Shown: piece after piece, positions 48,062-56,748 of the stretch
Numbering within the stretch: position 1 is the first letter of the stretch
Layout: each line of letters begins with the position of its first letter
From: JAPHSX01 sp041554195
GTDB taxonomy: Bacteria; Pseudomonadota; Gammaproteobacteria; Thiohalomonadales; Thiohalomonadaceae
Assembly: GCA_041554195.1 (NCBI GenBank)
Contig: JBFFMJ010000008.1
Location: forward strand, 1-64,000
Direction of reading: 5' to 3'
Length of the DNA: 64,000 bases
Program-made: the position numbers and the translations under genes
The notes under the pieces: generated by a model
Seen by the model: only the letters and a program-made list of their open reading frames with translations
Told to the model about the DNA's origin: nothing
The model's database searches: none

Positions 48062-48793
48062 CTAAAGCTCTGTAATCATGGCCGAGTGATGTTGAGTGTT
48101 TTCTGATACGTCTTCCAGACGATCAAGTCGGTAACCGTATTGATAGACTGCGCCCAGGTGCCAGCCGTACTCGCGGCTCAGTCGCAGTTTTTTTCGCAAG
48201 CGACTGATGTGGGTGTCGACAGTACGGGTGTTCACATTATTGTTCTGGCCCCAAATATCTTCCAGCAACTCACTGCGAGAGAGTAGTTTTCCCGTATTGT
48301 CGAGCAGGTGGCAGGCAAGGGTATATTCTTTTTGTGTTAGTTCAACAGGCTTGTCGTCGAGCGTGATCTGCTGGCGTTGGGTATTAATTCGAATATTGCC
48401 GTAGTGGCGAGCGCTGGGGGGGGCTTCGCGAGGAATACGGCGGGCCAGTGCCGCAATGCGTGCAATCAACTCCTGTTTGCGTGCGGGTTTGACCAGATAG
48501 TCGTCAGCCCCTTTGCTTAATGCCAGCACGATATCCTCTTCGGCGTCGTGCGCGGTGACGAAGATCACCGGTGCATTGTCCTGAAGTTGGGAGCGCAGCC
48601 AGCTGAGTAGTTCGATGCCACTCATGCCCGGTAACTCCCAGTCAAACAGCATGAGCTGGTAGTCACCGCGTCGTGTGCTTTGCGTAAAGTCGATACCGCT
48701 GTCAAAACTCTTGCAGCGGTGTCCGGCATCTTCCAGCCAGTTGCGTAGTGCGGTTCTCTGTAACAGGTCGTCTTCAACGATGGCGATGTTCAC
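48062..48793 (-). CDS. Orphan OmpR-family response regulator
   Basis: A 243-residue regulator with a receiver (MNIAIVEDDLLQRTAL, phospho-Asp in MLFDWELPGMSG near residue 51, FVTAHDAEED and KPARKQEL) and a winged helix (LTQKEYTLACHLLDNTG; NTRTVDTHISRLRKKL). The C-terminal tail of about 20 residues after YGYRL is extra. No kinase gene is adjacent, so the partner must lie elsewhere. The target could be the palindromes at 47797-47847 next to its 3' end, which is speculation. Confidence 0.92.
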   Translation of the reverse strand: MNIAIVEDDLLQRTALRNWLEDAGHRCKSFDSGIDFTQSTRRGDYQLMLFDWELPGMSGIELLSWLRSQLQDNAPVIFVTAHDAEEDIVLALSKGADDYLVKPARKQELIARIAALARRIPREAPPSARHYGNIRINTQRQQITLDDKPVELTQKEYTLACHLLDNTGKLLSRSELLEDIWGQNNNVNTRTVDTHISRLRKKLRLSREYGWHLGAVYQYGYRLDRLEDVSENTQHHSAMITEL

Positions 48794-48897
48794 CGGCTCA
48801 CTCCTTTGACCGTTAGCGGCTTCTTCTCATTTCATTGGTTATACTGACTCTATATTAACATTATGGCAAGTGTATACAGTGGCGGGGTGGGGTAGTG

Positions 48898-49305
48898 ATG
48901 AGTGCGTGGGGAGACTCGGGTCATGGTGAGGGGGGGCATCGGCTGTTAAATGAGCTGCTGGAGCTGCTGCATAGGCTGATTGAGAGTGATGAGCCGAGTC
49001 ATATCGACCTGTTGGCCATGGAGCTGGATGAGGAGGACTATGAGTTGCTACGTGGGACTCTGGGTGAAGGGGAGATCATGGCGCAGGTAAGTAACTTTGG
49101 CCGTGTCAGTGTGATGGAGAGTGGTTACCCCGGGGTGTGGTGGGTCACCCATATGGATGACGATGGGCAGGTGCTGTCGGACTTTCTTGAGGTCAGTTAC
49201 TGCCCGGAGGTGTTGATTGTTGAGACCGAGGTCGTCGAGGATGGTTTTAATGCCTTAAAGGCCCGGCTGTTTGAGATGGGCATGGAACGTAAGCGTATTC
49301 AATGA
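48898..49305 (+). CDS. HupH/HyaF C-terminal-domain hydrogenase expression protein
   Basis: A 135-residue protein matching the C-terminal domain of HupH/HyaF. LLNELLELLHRLIESDEPSHIDL, GTLGEGEIMAQV, PGVWWVTHMD and DFLEVSYCPEVLIV follow the domain in order. HupH-type proteins help assemble or protect the hydrogenase small subunit. Here the usual N-terminal half is missing, so it is a stand-alone domain at the head of a group 3b-like operon, which is unusual. GGGGTGGGGT precedes the ATG; the next gene starts 16 bases later. Confidence 0.8.
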   Translation: MSAWGDSGHGEGGHRLLNELLELLHRLIESDEPSHIDLLAMELDEEDYELLRGTLGEGEIMAQVSNFGRVSVMESGYPGVWWVTHMDDDGQVLSDFLEVSYCPEVLIVETEVVEDGFNALKARLFEMGMERKRIQ

Positions 49306-49321
49306 CAGGGTGTAACGAATA

Positions 49322-50419
49322 ATGGCCGGCGCATTTTTTCTCTCCCGACAGGGGTTCGAACAGTTGTTGCAGCAGTTGGCAGCAGCGGGACATCGACTCA
49401 TCGGCCCGCGTCTCGAGCAGGGGACGGTGTTATATCAAACCTTGGAGGGGGCAGCACAATTGCCCTGGGGCCTGAGCGATGAGCAGCAGCCGGGGAGTTA
49501 CCGCTTACATCAGGGCGAAGGGGGGCGTGCCTTTGGCTGGGCCAACGGGCCGCAGGGGCTTAAGCCACTCTTTTTCGCCCCGCAGGAGAGCCTGTGGCGG
49601 GTGGTGAAAACGTCGGACGGACTGTCGTTTAGTGAATGCCTGCCACTGCAGGAGCCGCTGGCCATCATCGGTGTTCGTGCCTGTGACCTCGCGGCTCTGG
49701 CGATGCAGGACCAGCACTTTCTTCAGGGTGTGGAGCGTGATCACCACTATGCGCGACGTCGTGAAAATACCTTCATCATCGCGGTTAACTGCTCCCATCC
49801 TGCGGCCACCTGTTTCTGTGCCGCCACCGGTGACGGGCCGAATGCCGAGGCCGGCTACGACCTGCTGCTGGATGAGCTTGATGAGGGTTTTCTCATTGCC
49901 CCGGGGAGCGATGCGGGAAGGATGTGGCTGGAGTCGCTGCCGCTTGAGGCGACGACCGCGGTGCAACGCGATGCGGTGAGTCAACAGCGCCTTCAGGCAT
50001 CACAACAACAACGTGTATTGCCGCAACAGAATCTTCATGGCCTACTCAGCCGTGCCGCCGATAGCCCGCAGTGGCAGGCGATTGCCGAGCGCTGTCTTGC
50101 CTGTGGCAACTGCACCGCGGTCTGCCCCACCTGTTTTTGCCACAGCGAATACGATGTGCCGCAACTCGATGGCGGCAGCAGTGAACATCTGCGTCAGTGG
50201 GACAGCTGCTTTAGTGCCGATCACAGCATGCTGCATGGCACCCCGGTACGGGCCGAGACCGCCCATCGCTATCGGCAGTGGCTGACCCACAAATTCGATA
50301 GCTGGCATGAGCAGTTCGGGCGTTCCGGTTGTGTCGGCTGCGGGCGTTGCATCAGTTGGTGCCCGGTGGGTATCGACGTCACCGAGGAGTTGACCGTGCT
50401 CTGTGGAGGTGAGGCATGA
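49322..50419 (+). CDS. hydB: NiFe hydrogenase (group 3b type) beta subunit, iron-sulfur protein
   Basis: A 365-residue electron-transfer subunit of a cytoplasmic bidirectional NADP-linked (sulf)hydrogenase. The N-terminal half has GVRACDLAALAMQDQHFL and NCSHPAATCFCAATGDGP, typical of HydB. The C-terminal half has two 4Fe-4S motifs, CLACGNCTAVCPTCFC and CVGCGRCISWCPVGID. It overlaps hydG by 4 bases (ATGA). The order beta, gamma, delta, alpha is that of Pyrococcus sulfhydrogenase I and bacterial group 3b enzymes. Confidence 0.9.
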   Translation: MAGAFFLSRQGFEQLLQQLAAAGHRLIGPRLEQGTVLYQTLEGAAQLPWGLSDEQQPGSYRLHQGEGGRAFGWANGPQGLKPLFFAPQESLWRVVKTSDGLSFSECLPLQEPLAIIGVRACDLAALAMQDQHFLQGVERDHHYARRRENTFIIAVNCSHPAATCFCAATGDGPNAEAGYDLLLDELDEGFLIAPGSDAGRMWLESLPLEATTAVQRDAVSQQRLQASQQQRVLPQQNLHGLLSRAADSPQWQAIAERCLACGNCTAVCPTCFCHSEYDVPQLDGGSSEHLRQWDSCFSADHSMLHGTPVRAETAHRYRQWLTHKFDSWHEQFGRSGCVGCGRCISWCPVGIDVTEELTVLCGGEA

Positions 50420-51258
50420 GCCTGCTGCAGCTGCCCCAGGTGCCCCATGAGGCGGAGATCGTCGAGCGCATTGAGGAGTCGCCCTGCATCTTTACCCTGC
50501 GCCTGCGTTTTACCGACCCGCAAGTGCATGCCGCCTACTCCTTCCAGCCGGGGCAGTTCAATATGCTCTACCTGCATGGGGTGGGTGAGGTTCCGATCTC
50601 CATTGTCTCTGACCCTGAAGATGAGCATATGTACGACCATACCATTCGTGCCGTGGGTCGGGTGACCGATGCCATGGCAAATTTAAAAGTGGGAGAGCGC
50701 CTTGGCGTGCGCGGTCCCTTTGGCCGCGGCTGGCCGATGGTCGCGGCGCAGGGCGGGGATGTGGTGATCGCCACCGGTGGCCTGGGTTGCGCCCCGGTGG
50801 TATCGGCCATCAACTATGTGCTGCGCCGGCGTGAGCAGTACGGACGTCTCACCATCATGCAGGGGGTCAAGCACGGCGATGATCTTATCTGGCGTGACAA
50901 GTACGAGCAGTGGAATGCGCTGCCCAATACCCAGGTACTGCTGGCGGCAAGCCGGGGCAGTGTGGCATGGCCCTATCATGTGGGCCACGTGCCGGTGCTG
51001 TTCGATGAGGCCGAGCTTGCCCCGGCCAACAGCACTGTGATGATGTGCGGTCCCGAGGGGATGATGGTCGCAGTGGGCAGGGAGCTGCTGCAACGTGGCT
51101 TTAGCGATGAGGCCATCTATCTGAGCATGGAGCGCAATATGCAGTGCGGTCGCGGCAAGTGTGGTCACTGTCAGCTGGGCGGGCACTTTGTCTGCAAGGA
51201 TGGCCCGGTTTTCTCCTACCGTGAACTGCGGCCACTGCTGGGCAAAAGGGGACTGTGA
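50416..51258 (+). CDS. hydG: NiFe hydrogenase (group 3b type) gamma subunit, FAD/NAD(P)-binding
   Basis: A 280-residue ferredoxin-NADP reductase-like diaphorase subunit. FQPGQFNMLYLHGVGEVPIS is the FAD region, VRGPFGRGWP and ATGGLGCAPVVSAI bind the nucleotide, and MMCGPEGMMVAVG is the C-terminal FNR motif. The end carries a 2Fe-2S site CGRGKCGHCQLGGHFVCKDG. It transfers electrons between NAD(P)H and HydB. The next gene starts on its stop (TGATG). Confidence 0.93.
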   Translation: MSLLQLPQVPHEAEIVERIEESPCIFTLRLRFTDPQVHAAYSFQPGQFNMLYLHGVGEVPISIVSDPEDEHMYDHTIRAVGRVTDAMANLKVGERLGVRGPFGRGWPMVAAQGGDVVIATGGLGCAPVVSAINYVLRRREQYGRLTIMQGVKHGDDLIWRDKYEQWNALPNTQVLLAASRGSVAWPYHVGHVPVLFDEAELAPANSTVMMCGPEGMMVAVGRELLQRGFSDEAIYLSMERNMQCGRGKCGHCQLGGHFVCKDGPVFSYRELRPLLGKRGL

Positions 51259-52049
51259 TGAACCAGGCGATGAGACCACGCGTAGCGGTACATAAGTTCT
51301 CTTCCTGTGATGGCTGTCAGCTTGCCTTTATTAATGCCGGTGCGGCGCTGGTGGAGCTTGCCACGCTGGTCGATATCGTCCACTTTGCCGAGGCCGGTTA
51401 CGTTAATGAGGAGGCCGAGGTCGATATCGCCTTTATCGAGGGAAGTGTCTCGACGCCCCATGAGCTTGAGCGCATTGCGAGGATCCGCGCGAGGAGCAAA
51501 ACCCTGATCACCATCGGGGCCTGTGCCACCTCCGGCGGGCTGCAGGCTCTGCGCAATATGAACGGCTCCAGGGAGTGGATTGAGGGGGTCTATGCCCAGC
51601 CCGATGTGATCGATTTAATGGCGACCTCCACCCCGATCAGCGAGCACGTGAAGGTCGATCTGGAGCTGTGGGGCTGCCCGGTTAACGCCACGCAGGTCTT
51701 TGCCGCGATACGCTCGCTGCTGTCTGGTGCTACCCCGGTGGTGGAGCAGGAGAAGGTCTGTCTGGAGTGCAAGCGCCAGCAGAATGTCTGTGTCATGGTG
51801 ACTGAAGGCAAGCCGTGCCTGGGCCCGGTCACCCGCAGTGGCTGTGGTGCCATCTGCCCTTCGGTGGGGCGTGACTGCTACGCCTGTTTTGGTCCGGCGG
51901 AGTCGGCCAATACGACGGCCCTGGCGAACCGTTTCGCGGAGCAGGGGCTCACAGCGGAGGCGGTGGCAAGGCGCTTTCTCTTTATTAACAGCCACGCCGA
52001 ACCGTTTCACAGTGAAGGGCTGAAGTGGCAGGAGAAGGGCGATGAGTGA
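51258..52049 (+). CDS. hydD: NiFe hydrogenase (group 3b type) delta (small) subunit
   Basis: A 263-residue small subunit with three iron-sulfur cluster sites. The proximal cluster cysteines are in FSSCDGCQLAFI, GACATSGGLQAL and CLGPVTRSGCGAICPS; more cysteines in VCLECKRQQNVCV and RDCYACFGP bind further clusters. No signal peptide is present, so the enzyme is cytoplasmic, as expected for group 3. It overlaps hydA by 8 bases. Confidence 0.93.
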   Translation: MNQAMRPRVAVHKFSSCDGCQLAFINAGAALVELATLVDIVHFAEAGYVNEEAEVDIAFIEGSVSTPHELERIARIRARSKTLITIGACATSGGLQALRNMNGSREWIEGVYAQPDVIDLMATSTPISEHVKVDLELWGCPVNATQVFAAIRSLLSGATPVVEQEKVCLECKRQQNVCVMVTEGKPCLGPVTRSGCGAICPSVGRDCYACFGPAESANTTALANRFAEQGLTAEAVARRFLFINSHAEPFHSEGLKWQEKGDE

Positions 52050-53367
52050 ACGGCGTGAGGTGACGATTAACGTGCCGCTGCTGACCCGCGTGGAGGGGGA
52101 GGGGGCGCTCGACCTGCAGATCAAGGATGGGCAGATCACGGCATTGCAACTGCGTATCTTTGAGCCGCCCCGGCTGTTTGAAAAATTCCTTGAGGGGCGC
52201 GGCTATGAGGAGGTGCTCGATATCGTGGCGAGGATCTGCGGCATCTGTCCGGTCGCCTACCAGATGAGTGCCAGCCACGCGATGGAGTCGATCTTTAATG
52301 TGGCTCCGACACCCTGGGTACGGGAGATGCGCCGCCTTTTCTACTGCGGCGAGTGGCTGGAGTCCCACGCACTGCACATCCACCTGCTGGCCGCTCCCGA
52401 TTTTCTCGGCTTTAATAGCGCCATTGAGATGGCGGCGAAGTACCCTGATGAGGTCAGGCGCGGCCTTAAGCTGCAGGCACTGGGTAACAAGATTTTGCGC
52501 ACCCTGGGTGGGCGTTCGGTACACCCGGTCGGTGTGCGGGTGGGTGGTTTTTATCACGCGCCGAAAAAGAGTGAGATGGCGGCGCTACTTACCGAGTGTC
52601 GCGAGGCGCTGCCCGATGCCGAGGCGCTGGTGCAGTGGGTCGGGGCGCTGCAACTGCCCGATGATGAACAGGCGTTTATCTCGGTGGCGCTACGTCATCC
52701 CGAGGAGTACCCCTTTAATGAGGGGCGCCTCGTGACCAGTGACGGTCTCGATATCGATATCTCGCAGTACCACGACTATTTTCGAGAAACCCATGTCGCC
52801 CACTCCACCGCGCTGCACGCCCACTACTTTCCCGACGGTTATGTGGAGGGGGAAGCTGGGGTGCCCTATCTGGTCGGGCCGCTGGCACGGCTGAATCTCA
52901 ACGTTGCACAATTACCACGGCAGGTACGCGATAACCTTGCGACAACGGGGATCACTTTTCCCAGCCGCAACATGTTTCACAGTGCCCTGGCCCGCGCGGC
53001 GGAGCTTCACTTCGCGCTACTCGAGGCGATCCGTCTTCTCGAAAGCTACCAGCCGGTAGCGCAGCCCTTTGTCGAAGTCGAGCCGCGTGCCGGTGTTGGT
53101 TTTGGCTGTACCGAGGCCCCACGCGGTATCCTCTGGCATCGTTACGAACTCGATGATGAGGGTAAGGTAATCAGTGCAACGATCACGCCGCCGACCAGCC
53201 AGAATCAGGCGCGTATCGAAGAGGATCTGAAAAACAGTTTGGAGGCGCATGGTCTTGATGCCTCGGATGAGGCGTTGAAGTTATTGGGTGAGCAGGTGAT
53301 CCGTAACTACGACCCCTGTATCTCCTGCGCCACTCATTTTTTGAAGCTTGATGTCAGCCGCGACTAA
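52042..53367 (+). CDS. hydA: NiFe hydrogenase (group 3b type) alpha (large) subunit
   Basis: A 441-residue catalytic subunit. The N-terminal nickel ligands are in the L1 motif ARICGICPVAYQMSASH and the C-terminal ones in DPCISCATHFLKL, the L2 motif. The extension after His is nine residues, which a maturation protease would remove. Other conserved parts are VEPRAGVGFGCTEAPRG and SRNMFHSALARAAEL. Group 3b is inferred from subunit order and the short L1/L2 surroundings. It can evolve H2 with NADPH or reduce NADP with H2; some members reduce sulfur. Confidence 0.94.
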   Translation: MSERREVTINVPLLTRVEGEGALDLQIKDGQITALQLRIFEPPRLFEKFLEGRGYEEVLDIVARICGICPVAYQMSASHAMESIFNVAPTPWVREMRRLFYCGEWLESHALHIHLLAAPDFLGFNSAIEMAAKYPDEVRRGLKLQALGNKILRTLGGRSVHPVGVRVGGFYHAPKKSEMAALLTECREALPDAEALVQWVGALQLPDDEQAFISVALRHPEEYPFNEGRLVTSDGLDIDISQYHDYFRETHVAHSTALHAHYFPDGYVEGEAGVPYLVGPLARLNLNVAQLPRQVRDNLATTGITFPSRNMFHSALARAAELHFALLEAIRLLESYQPVAQPFVEVEPRAGVGFGCTEAPRGILWHRYELDDEGKVISATITPPTSQNQARIEEDLKNSLEAHGLDASDEALKLLGEQVIRNYDPCISCATHFLKLDVSRD

Positions 53368-53827
53368 GACCGTTCGTATCATCGGAATCGGCTCGCCGGT
53401 GCAGGGTGATGAAGCCGGGTTACAGCTGGTCGAAAGGCTGCGTCAGGATAAGCTGTGGCAGTCACGCGATGAGATTGAATGGCTGCTGCTGGAGCGCCCC
53501 GGTGCGTCGCTGTTACACCACTTCTCTGGGGTAGAGACAGTCTGTCTTGTAGATGCGCTGGAGAGTGCTGTTCATAAAGGGATAGTGCGGGTTGACCCCG
53601 AGTCTCTACTGGCCGCAACAGCTTCCTTCTCTTCGCATCACTTTGGCGTTGCCGAGACCTTGCAGCTGGCAAGCACGCTTAAGCAATTGCCACCACGTCT
53701 ATTTATTTACGGCATCTCCAGCGGTTCTTTTTCGACGCTGTATCACGAGTTAAGCGCGATGCTGCTACAGGATCTTTTAGTTAAAGATCAGATCAAAACT
53801 CCAGCGACAATGTTGTCCGGTAGTTGA
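53351..53827 (+). CDS. Hydrogenase maturation protease
   Basis: A 158-residue HycI/HoxW-type endopeptidase that trims the C-terminus of the large subunit after nickel insertion. RIIGIGSPVQGDEAGLQLVERL has the metal-binding Asp (Glu/Asp in xGDEAG), VCLVDALES the second Asp, and SSHHFGVAETLQLA the third-ligand His. It starts inside the end of hydA (17-base overlap) and its tail overlaps the convergent DUF481 gene by 35 bases. No hypA-F genes are in the window. Confidence 0.9.
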   Translation: MSAATKTVRIIGIGSPVQGDEAGLQLVERLRQDKLWQSRDEIEWLLLERPGASLLHHFSGVETVCLVDALESAVHKGIVRVDPESLLAATASFSSHHFGVAETLQLASTLKQLPPRLFIYGISSGSFSTLYHELSAMLLQDLLVKDQIKTPATMLSGS

Positions 53828-54557
53828 GATCCCTTTTTTCCACGCCCAGCGGCGGCCGGCTGTCGTGACGGTAGTCGGCGGAGATGATCAGTGACAGCGT
53901 ATCGTTCACCTTTACCCGCATTGCAGCCTGTTCCATTAGCCGATAGTCACTCGTATCTTTTAGCGCCGGTTGATAGTAGGTGGTGCTGACAAGGGTGGTG
54001 TTGTTGCTGGCCTGATATTTCAGCACCAGATAGCTGTTGGCGCGCCATAGGGTTTCGGTGCCGCCGTCGGCAAAACTATCATCAATACGCTCCTCGCTGT
54101 AGTAGGCCCCCAGCCCCAGGTAGGCCTCCCCCTTCTCCGCAAGGGGCAGCAGGGTAAGGCGGGCACCGCCGCCCAGCAGGCCGCGAAATTCGAGACGGGC
54201 GAATTTGTCATATTCGGTTTGTGCGTAGGCCTCGGCCGTAACAAACGATGTCAGTCCGTGCATGTGGCGGGCATGCAGGAACCCCTTCTCGGTATCTTTG
54301 ACCCCGTTGCTCTCGGCATAGTTGCCACTCAGCAACAGGTAGTTGGTGATTTGCTCCTGATGCCACTGCAGGCGCGAGCCGAGGCTGTACTCCTGCTTCT
54401 CGGTATTGCCGGAGCTGTTACTCAGCGAGAGTTCTACCTGGCCGCTAAAACCGGCCTTCGGCTCGCCGGTGTGCAGCGCTTCCATGTTGACGATGGCGTG
54501 GACGCTGCCGGTGAAGAGGGTCGTGGTAATGACAAATCCAAGTTTTCTGGTATTCAT
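53793..54557 (-). CDS. DUF481 outer-membrane beta-barrel protein
   Basis: A 254-residue protein with a signal peptide (KLGFVITTTLFTGSVHA, cleavage about residue 21) and DUF481 beta-strands, e.g. FSGQVELSLSNSSGNTEKQEYSLGSRLQW and a terminal aromatic (LNYRTTLSLEF) as in barrels inserted by BAM. DUF481 members respond to salt or other stress (YdiY type); exact function unknown. The last 35 bases overlap the convergent hydrogenase protease gene. Confidence 0.88.
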   Translation of the reverse strand: MNTRKLGFVITTTLFTGSVHAIVNMEALHTGEPKAGFSGQVELSLSNSSGNTEKQEYSLGSRLQWHQEQITNYLLLSGNYAESNGVKDTEKGFLHARHMHGLTSFVTAEAYAQTEYDKFARLEFRGLLGGGARLTLLPLAEKGEAYLGLGAYYSEERIDDSFADGGTETLWRANSYLVLKYQASNNTTLVSTTYYQPALKDTSDYRLMEQAAMRVKVNDTLSLIISADYRHDSRPPLGVEKRDLNYRTTLSLEF

Positions 54558-54581
54558 TTGCTGCTATCTATTCCGTAAAGC

Positions 54582-55427
54582 TTATTGGTTTTCACCACGT
54601 GATACCCGGCGCAGCACCCAGTCGAGTGCGCGTTGCGATAGTATCCTTTTCAGGGTACCGAAGAGGTAGGTGGGAAAGGTGACGTAGTAGTGGGCGCGCG
54701 GTCGCGCTGATTCAAGGGCGTGGCTCACTTTTGCCAATACCGCCTCAGGCGGCAGGGTGAAGGGGGCGGCGGGCCCCTCCTTTTTCAGGCGCTTCTCCAT
54801 GCGTGTGTAGGTATCGCGAAAGAAACTCTGCTCCTTGTTGATATTTTTCTGGTACATGGCGAAGGCGTTGGCTCGAAAGCGGCTCTCCACCGGGCCGGGT
54901 TCGATCAGCGAGATATGAATGCCGCTGCCGTGCAGCTCTAACCGTAGTGTGTCGCTCAAGCCCTCCAGCGCGTATTTGCTGCTGTTGTAGGCACCGCGAA
55001 ACGGCAGGCTGATAATGCCCAGCACCGAACTGTTCTGGATGATGCGCCCATAACCCTGTTGGCGCATCACCGGCAGCAGTTTACAGGTCAGCTCGTGGGT
55101 GCCGAAGAGGTTGGTCTCAAACTGTTCCCGTAATACCTCGCGGCTCAGATCTTCCACCGCACCGGGCTGGCCGTAGGCACCGTTATTAAACAGGGCGTAG
55201 AGTTTGCCGTCGCTGCGTTGCAGCAGCTCTTCTACGGCGGCGCTGATTGAGTCGCTGTTGGCCAGATCCAGTTGCAGGGTCTCGAATCCCTGCTGTTGCA
55301 ACATCGCTACATCCTCGCTCTTGCGTGCGCTGGCAAAGACGCGATAGCCGCGTGCCTTAAGCCCCTCTGCCACGCAGAGGCCGATGCCGCTGGAGCAGCC
55401 GGTGATGAGAATGGATTTATCGTGCAT
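54582..55427 (-). CDS. SDR-family oxidoreductase
   Basis: A 281-residue short-chain dehydrogenase/reductase of the classical type. The NAD(P) motif is LITGCSSGIGLCVAEGL; NNGAYGQPGAVED follows where NNAG is usual, and the active site is NSSVLGIISLPFRGAYNSSKYALEG, giving Ser, Tyr and Lys. A C-terminal extension with RRVSRGE suggests membrane association as in other members. The substrate is unknown. Followed 24 bases later by the DUF481 gene. Confidence 0.88.
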   Translation of the reverse strand: MHDKSILITGCSSGIGLCVAEGLKARGYRVFASARKSEDVAMLQQQGFETLQLDLANSDSISAAVEELLQRSDGKLYALFNNGAYGQPGAVEDLSREVLREQFETNLFGTHELTCKLLPVMRQQGYGRIIQNSSVLGIISLPFRGAYNSSKYALEGLSDTLRLELHGSGIHISLIEPGPVESRFRANAFAMYQKNINKEQSFFRDTYTRMEKRLKKEGPAAPFTLPPEAVLAKVSHALESARPRAHYYVTFPTYLFGTLKRILSQRALDWVLRRVSRGENQ

Positions 55428-55501
55428 GGGTGTTGTCGATTAACAGTTTCGGGCCGCTAGGGTAGCATTGGCCCGAAGCGGACGAAACCCGTGGAGAGAG
55501 A

Positions 55502-55639
55502 ATGAAAAAGCTACGCTCCCTTGCCCTGCGGTTACTTATGTTGGCGTGGCCTGCTGTCGGTGCAGGCGGTGCACCTGTTAGCCGTAGCGGTCCTCATGAA
55601 AGTGGCGCTGGATCTCTTCGATTTGCGTCTGCTGCGTGA
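55502..55639 (+). CDS. Possible 45-residue signal-peptide orphan ORF
   Basis: ATG at 55502 with GAGAGAGA upstream opens a frame beginning MKKLRSLALRLLMLAWPAVG, a convincing signal-peptide shape, which ends after 45 codons. The end runs 62 bases into the 3' end of the convergent HD-GYP gene. It may be the remnant of a secreted-protein gene or a real micropeptide; the rest of the 55428-55577 gap holds nothing else. Confidence 0.3.
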   Translation: MKKLRSLALRLLMLAWPAVGAGGAPVSRSGPHESGAGSLRFASAA

Positions 55640-56720
55640 GCAGGGCCTCCACGCACTCGGCATCAAGCTCCTTGCCAGCCATCTGCTCTAACAGGGCGAC
55701 GGCCTTGGCGTTGCTCCACGCCTCTTTGTAGGGGCGTTGGCTGGTGAGTGCATCGAAGATATCGGCCACCGCGATAATGCGTGCCTCTATCGGGATCTCC
55801 TCCCCGATTAAGCCCTGTGGGTAGCCCTGCCCATTCAGCGTCTCGTGATGAAACTCGGTGATATTTCGCAGTATATCGCCGCGGTGCAGCCCCTGCATGT
55901 CGAAGTGTTTTAACATCTCTTCAATGATCTCCCGCCCCTTCAGGGCATGGGTCTTCATTACCGCAAATTCTTCCGTAGTGAGCTTGCCTTTTTTCAGCAG
56001 AATGTTGTCGGGGATGGCGATCTTGCCGATGTCGTGCAGTGGTGAGAAGAGGAAGATATGTTCCACATACTCATCACTAAAACCGTAGCGCGGGGCCAGC
56101 CGCTCGGCGATAAGTCGGGCGTAACGCGACATGCGATCCAGATGACTACCGGTTTCGTTGTCGCGGTGGTGGGTAATGCCGCGTGCGGTATCAATGGCGG
56201 CCTGCAGGGTGGTAAATTGTTGCAGCTCGTTAATAACGCAGAGTGATACCAGGTGGCCGAAGAGATCCAGAGTGTGCAGGCTCTCTTTGTTAAACACGCC
56301 GCTGCGTGAGGCGTTAAAAAAGATAAAACCGAAGAACTCTCCATGACGATACATTGGCAGGGTATAGCTCGCGGCATAACCCTGCGTCTGAATATGTTGG
56401 CTGTGGATTTTCTGGCTGGTCTCGAAGATGGCAAGGTCGTTCACCACCCGCGGCCGTCCCGCATCGACGATTTCTCGCAGAGAGGCTGACTCGCTAAGCC
56501 TTGCCTGATAGTGGGAGAGCGGCTGTGCATCGCCGCTGCTGTGGATGAAGGTTTTGAGCAGGTCGGTTTTGCGGTCATACACCGCCACCGCAATGCGCTC
56601 GATAAAGTCGAGGTGCTGCCGGAGTGTATCGTGAATAAAACGCAACTTTTCTGGTAGCGTGTTATTGTTGTTGAGTTGCTGCAGTGTGTCCTGATGAGAA
56701 AATAGTGATTCTGGTTTCAT
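55578..56720 (-). CDS. GAF-like and HD-GYP cyclic-di-GMP phosphodiesterase
   Basis: A 380-residue cytoplasmic protein. The N-terminal half (about residues 30-180) has a GAF fold (GYAASYTLPMYRHGEFFGFIFF). The C-terminal HD-GYP domain has HHRDNETGSHLDRM, SPLHDIGKIAIPDNILLKKGKL (HD), MKTHALKGREI, and EFHHETLNGQGYPQGL, where the usual DGxGYP reads NGxGYP. These residues hold the metal centre, so hydrolysis of c-di-GMP is likely. Start taken at MKPESLF; the frame continues 30 codons upstream without a better site. Together with the GGDEF-EAL protein it shows c-di-GMP signalling. Confidence 0.9.
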   Translation of the reverse strand: MKPESLFSHQDTLQQLNNNNTLPEKLRFIHDTLRQHLDFIERIAVAVYDRKTDLLKTFIHSSGDAQPLSHYQARLSESASLREIVDAGRPRVVNDLAIFETSQKIHSQHIQTQGYAASYTLPMYRHGEFFGFIFFNASRSGVFNKESLHTLDLFGHLVSLCVINELQQFTTLQAAIDTARGITHHRDNETGSHLDRMSRYARLIAERLAPRYGFSDEYVEHIFLFSPLHDIGKIAIPDNILLKKGKLTTEEFAVMKTHALKGREIIEEMLKHFDMQGLHRGDILRNITEFHHETLNGQGYPQGLIGEEIPIEARIIAVADIFDALTSQRPYKEAWSNAKAVALLEQMAGKELDAECVEALLTQQTQIEEIQRHFHEDRYG

Positions 56721-56748
56721 GTGAGCCAGTGTAAATATTTTCGTCGGG

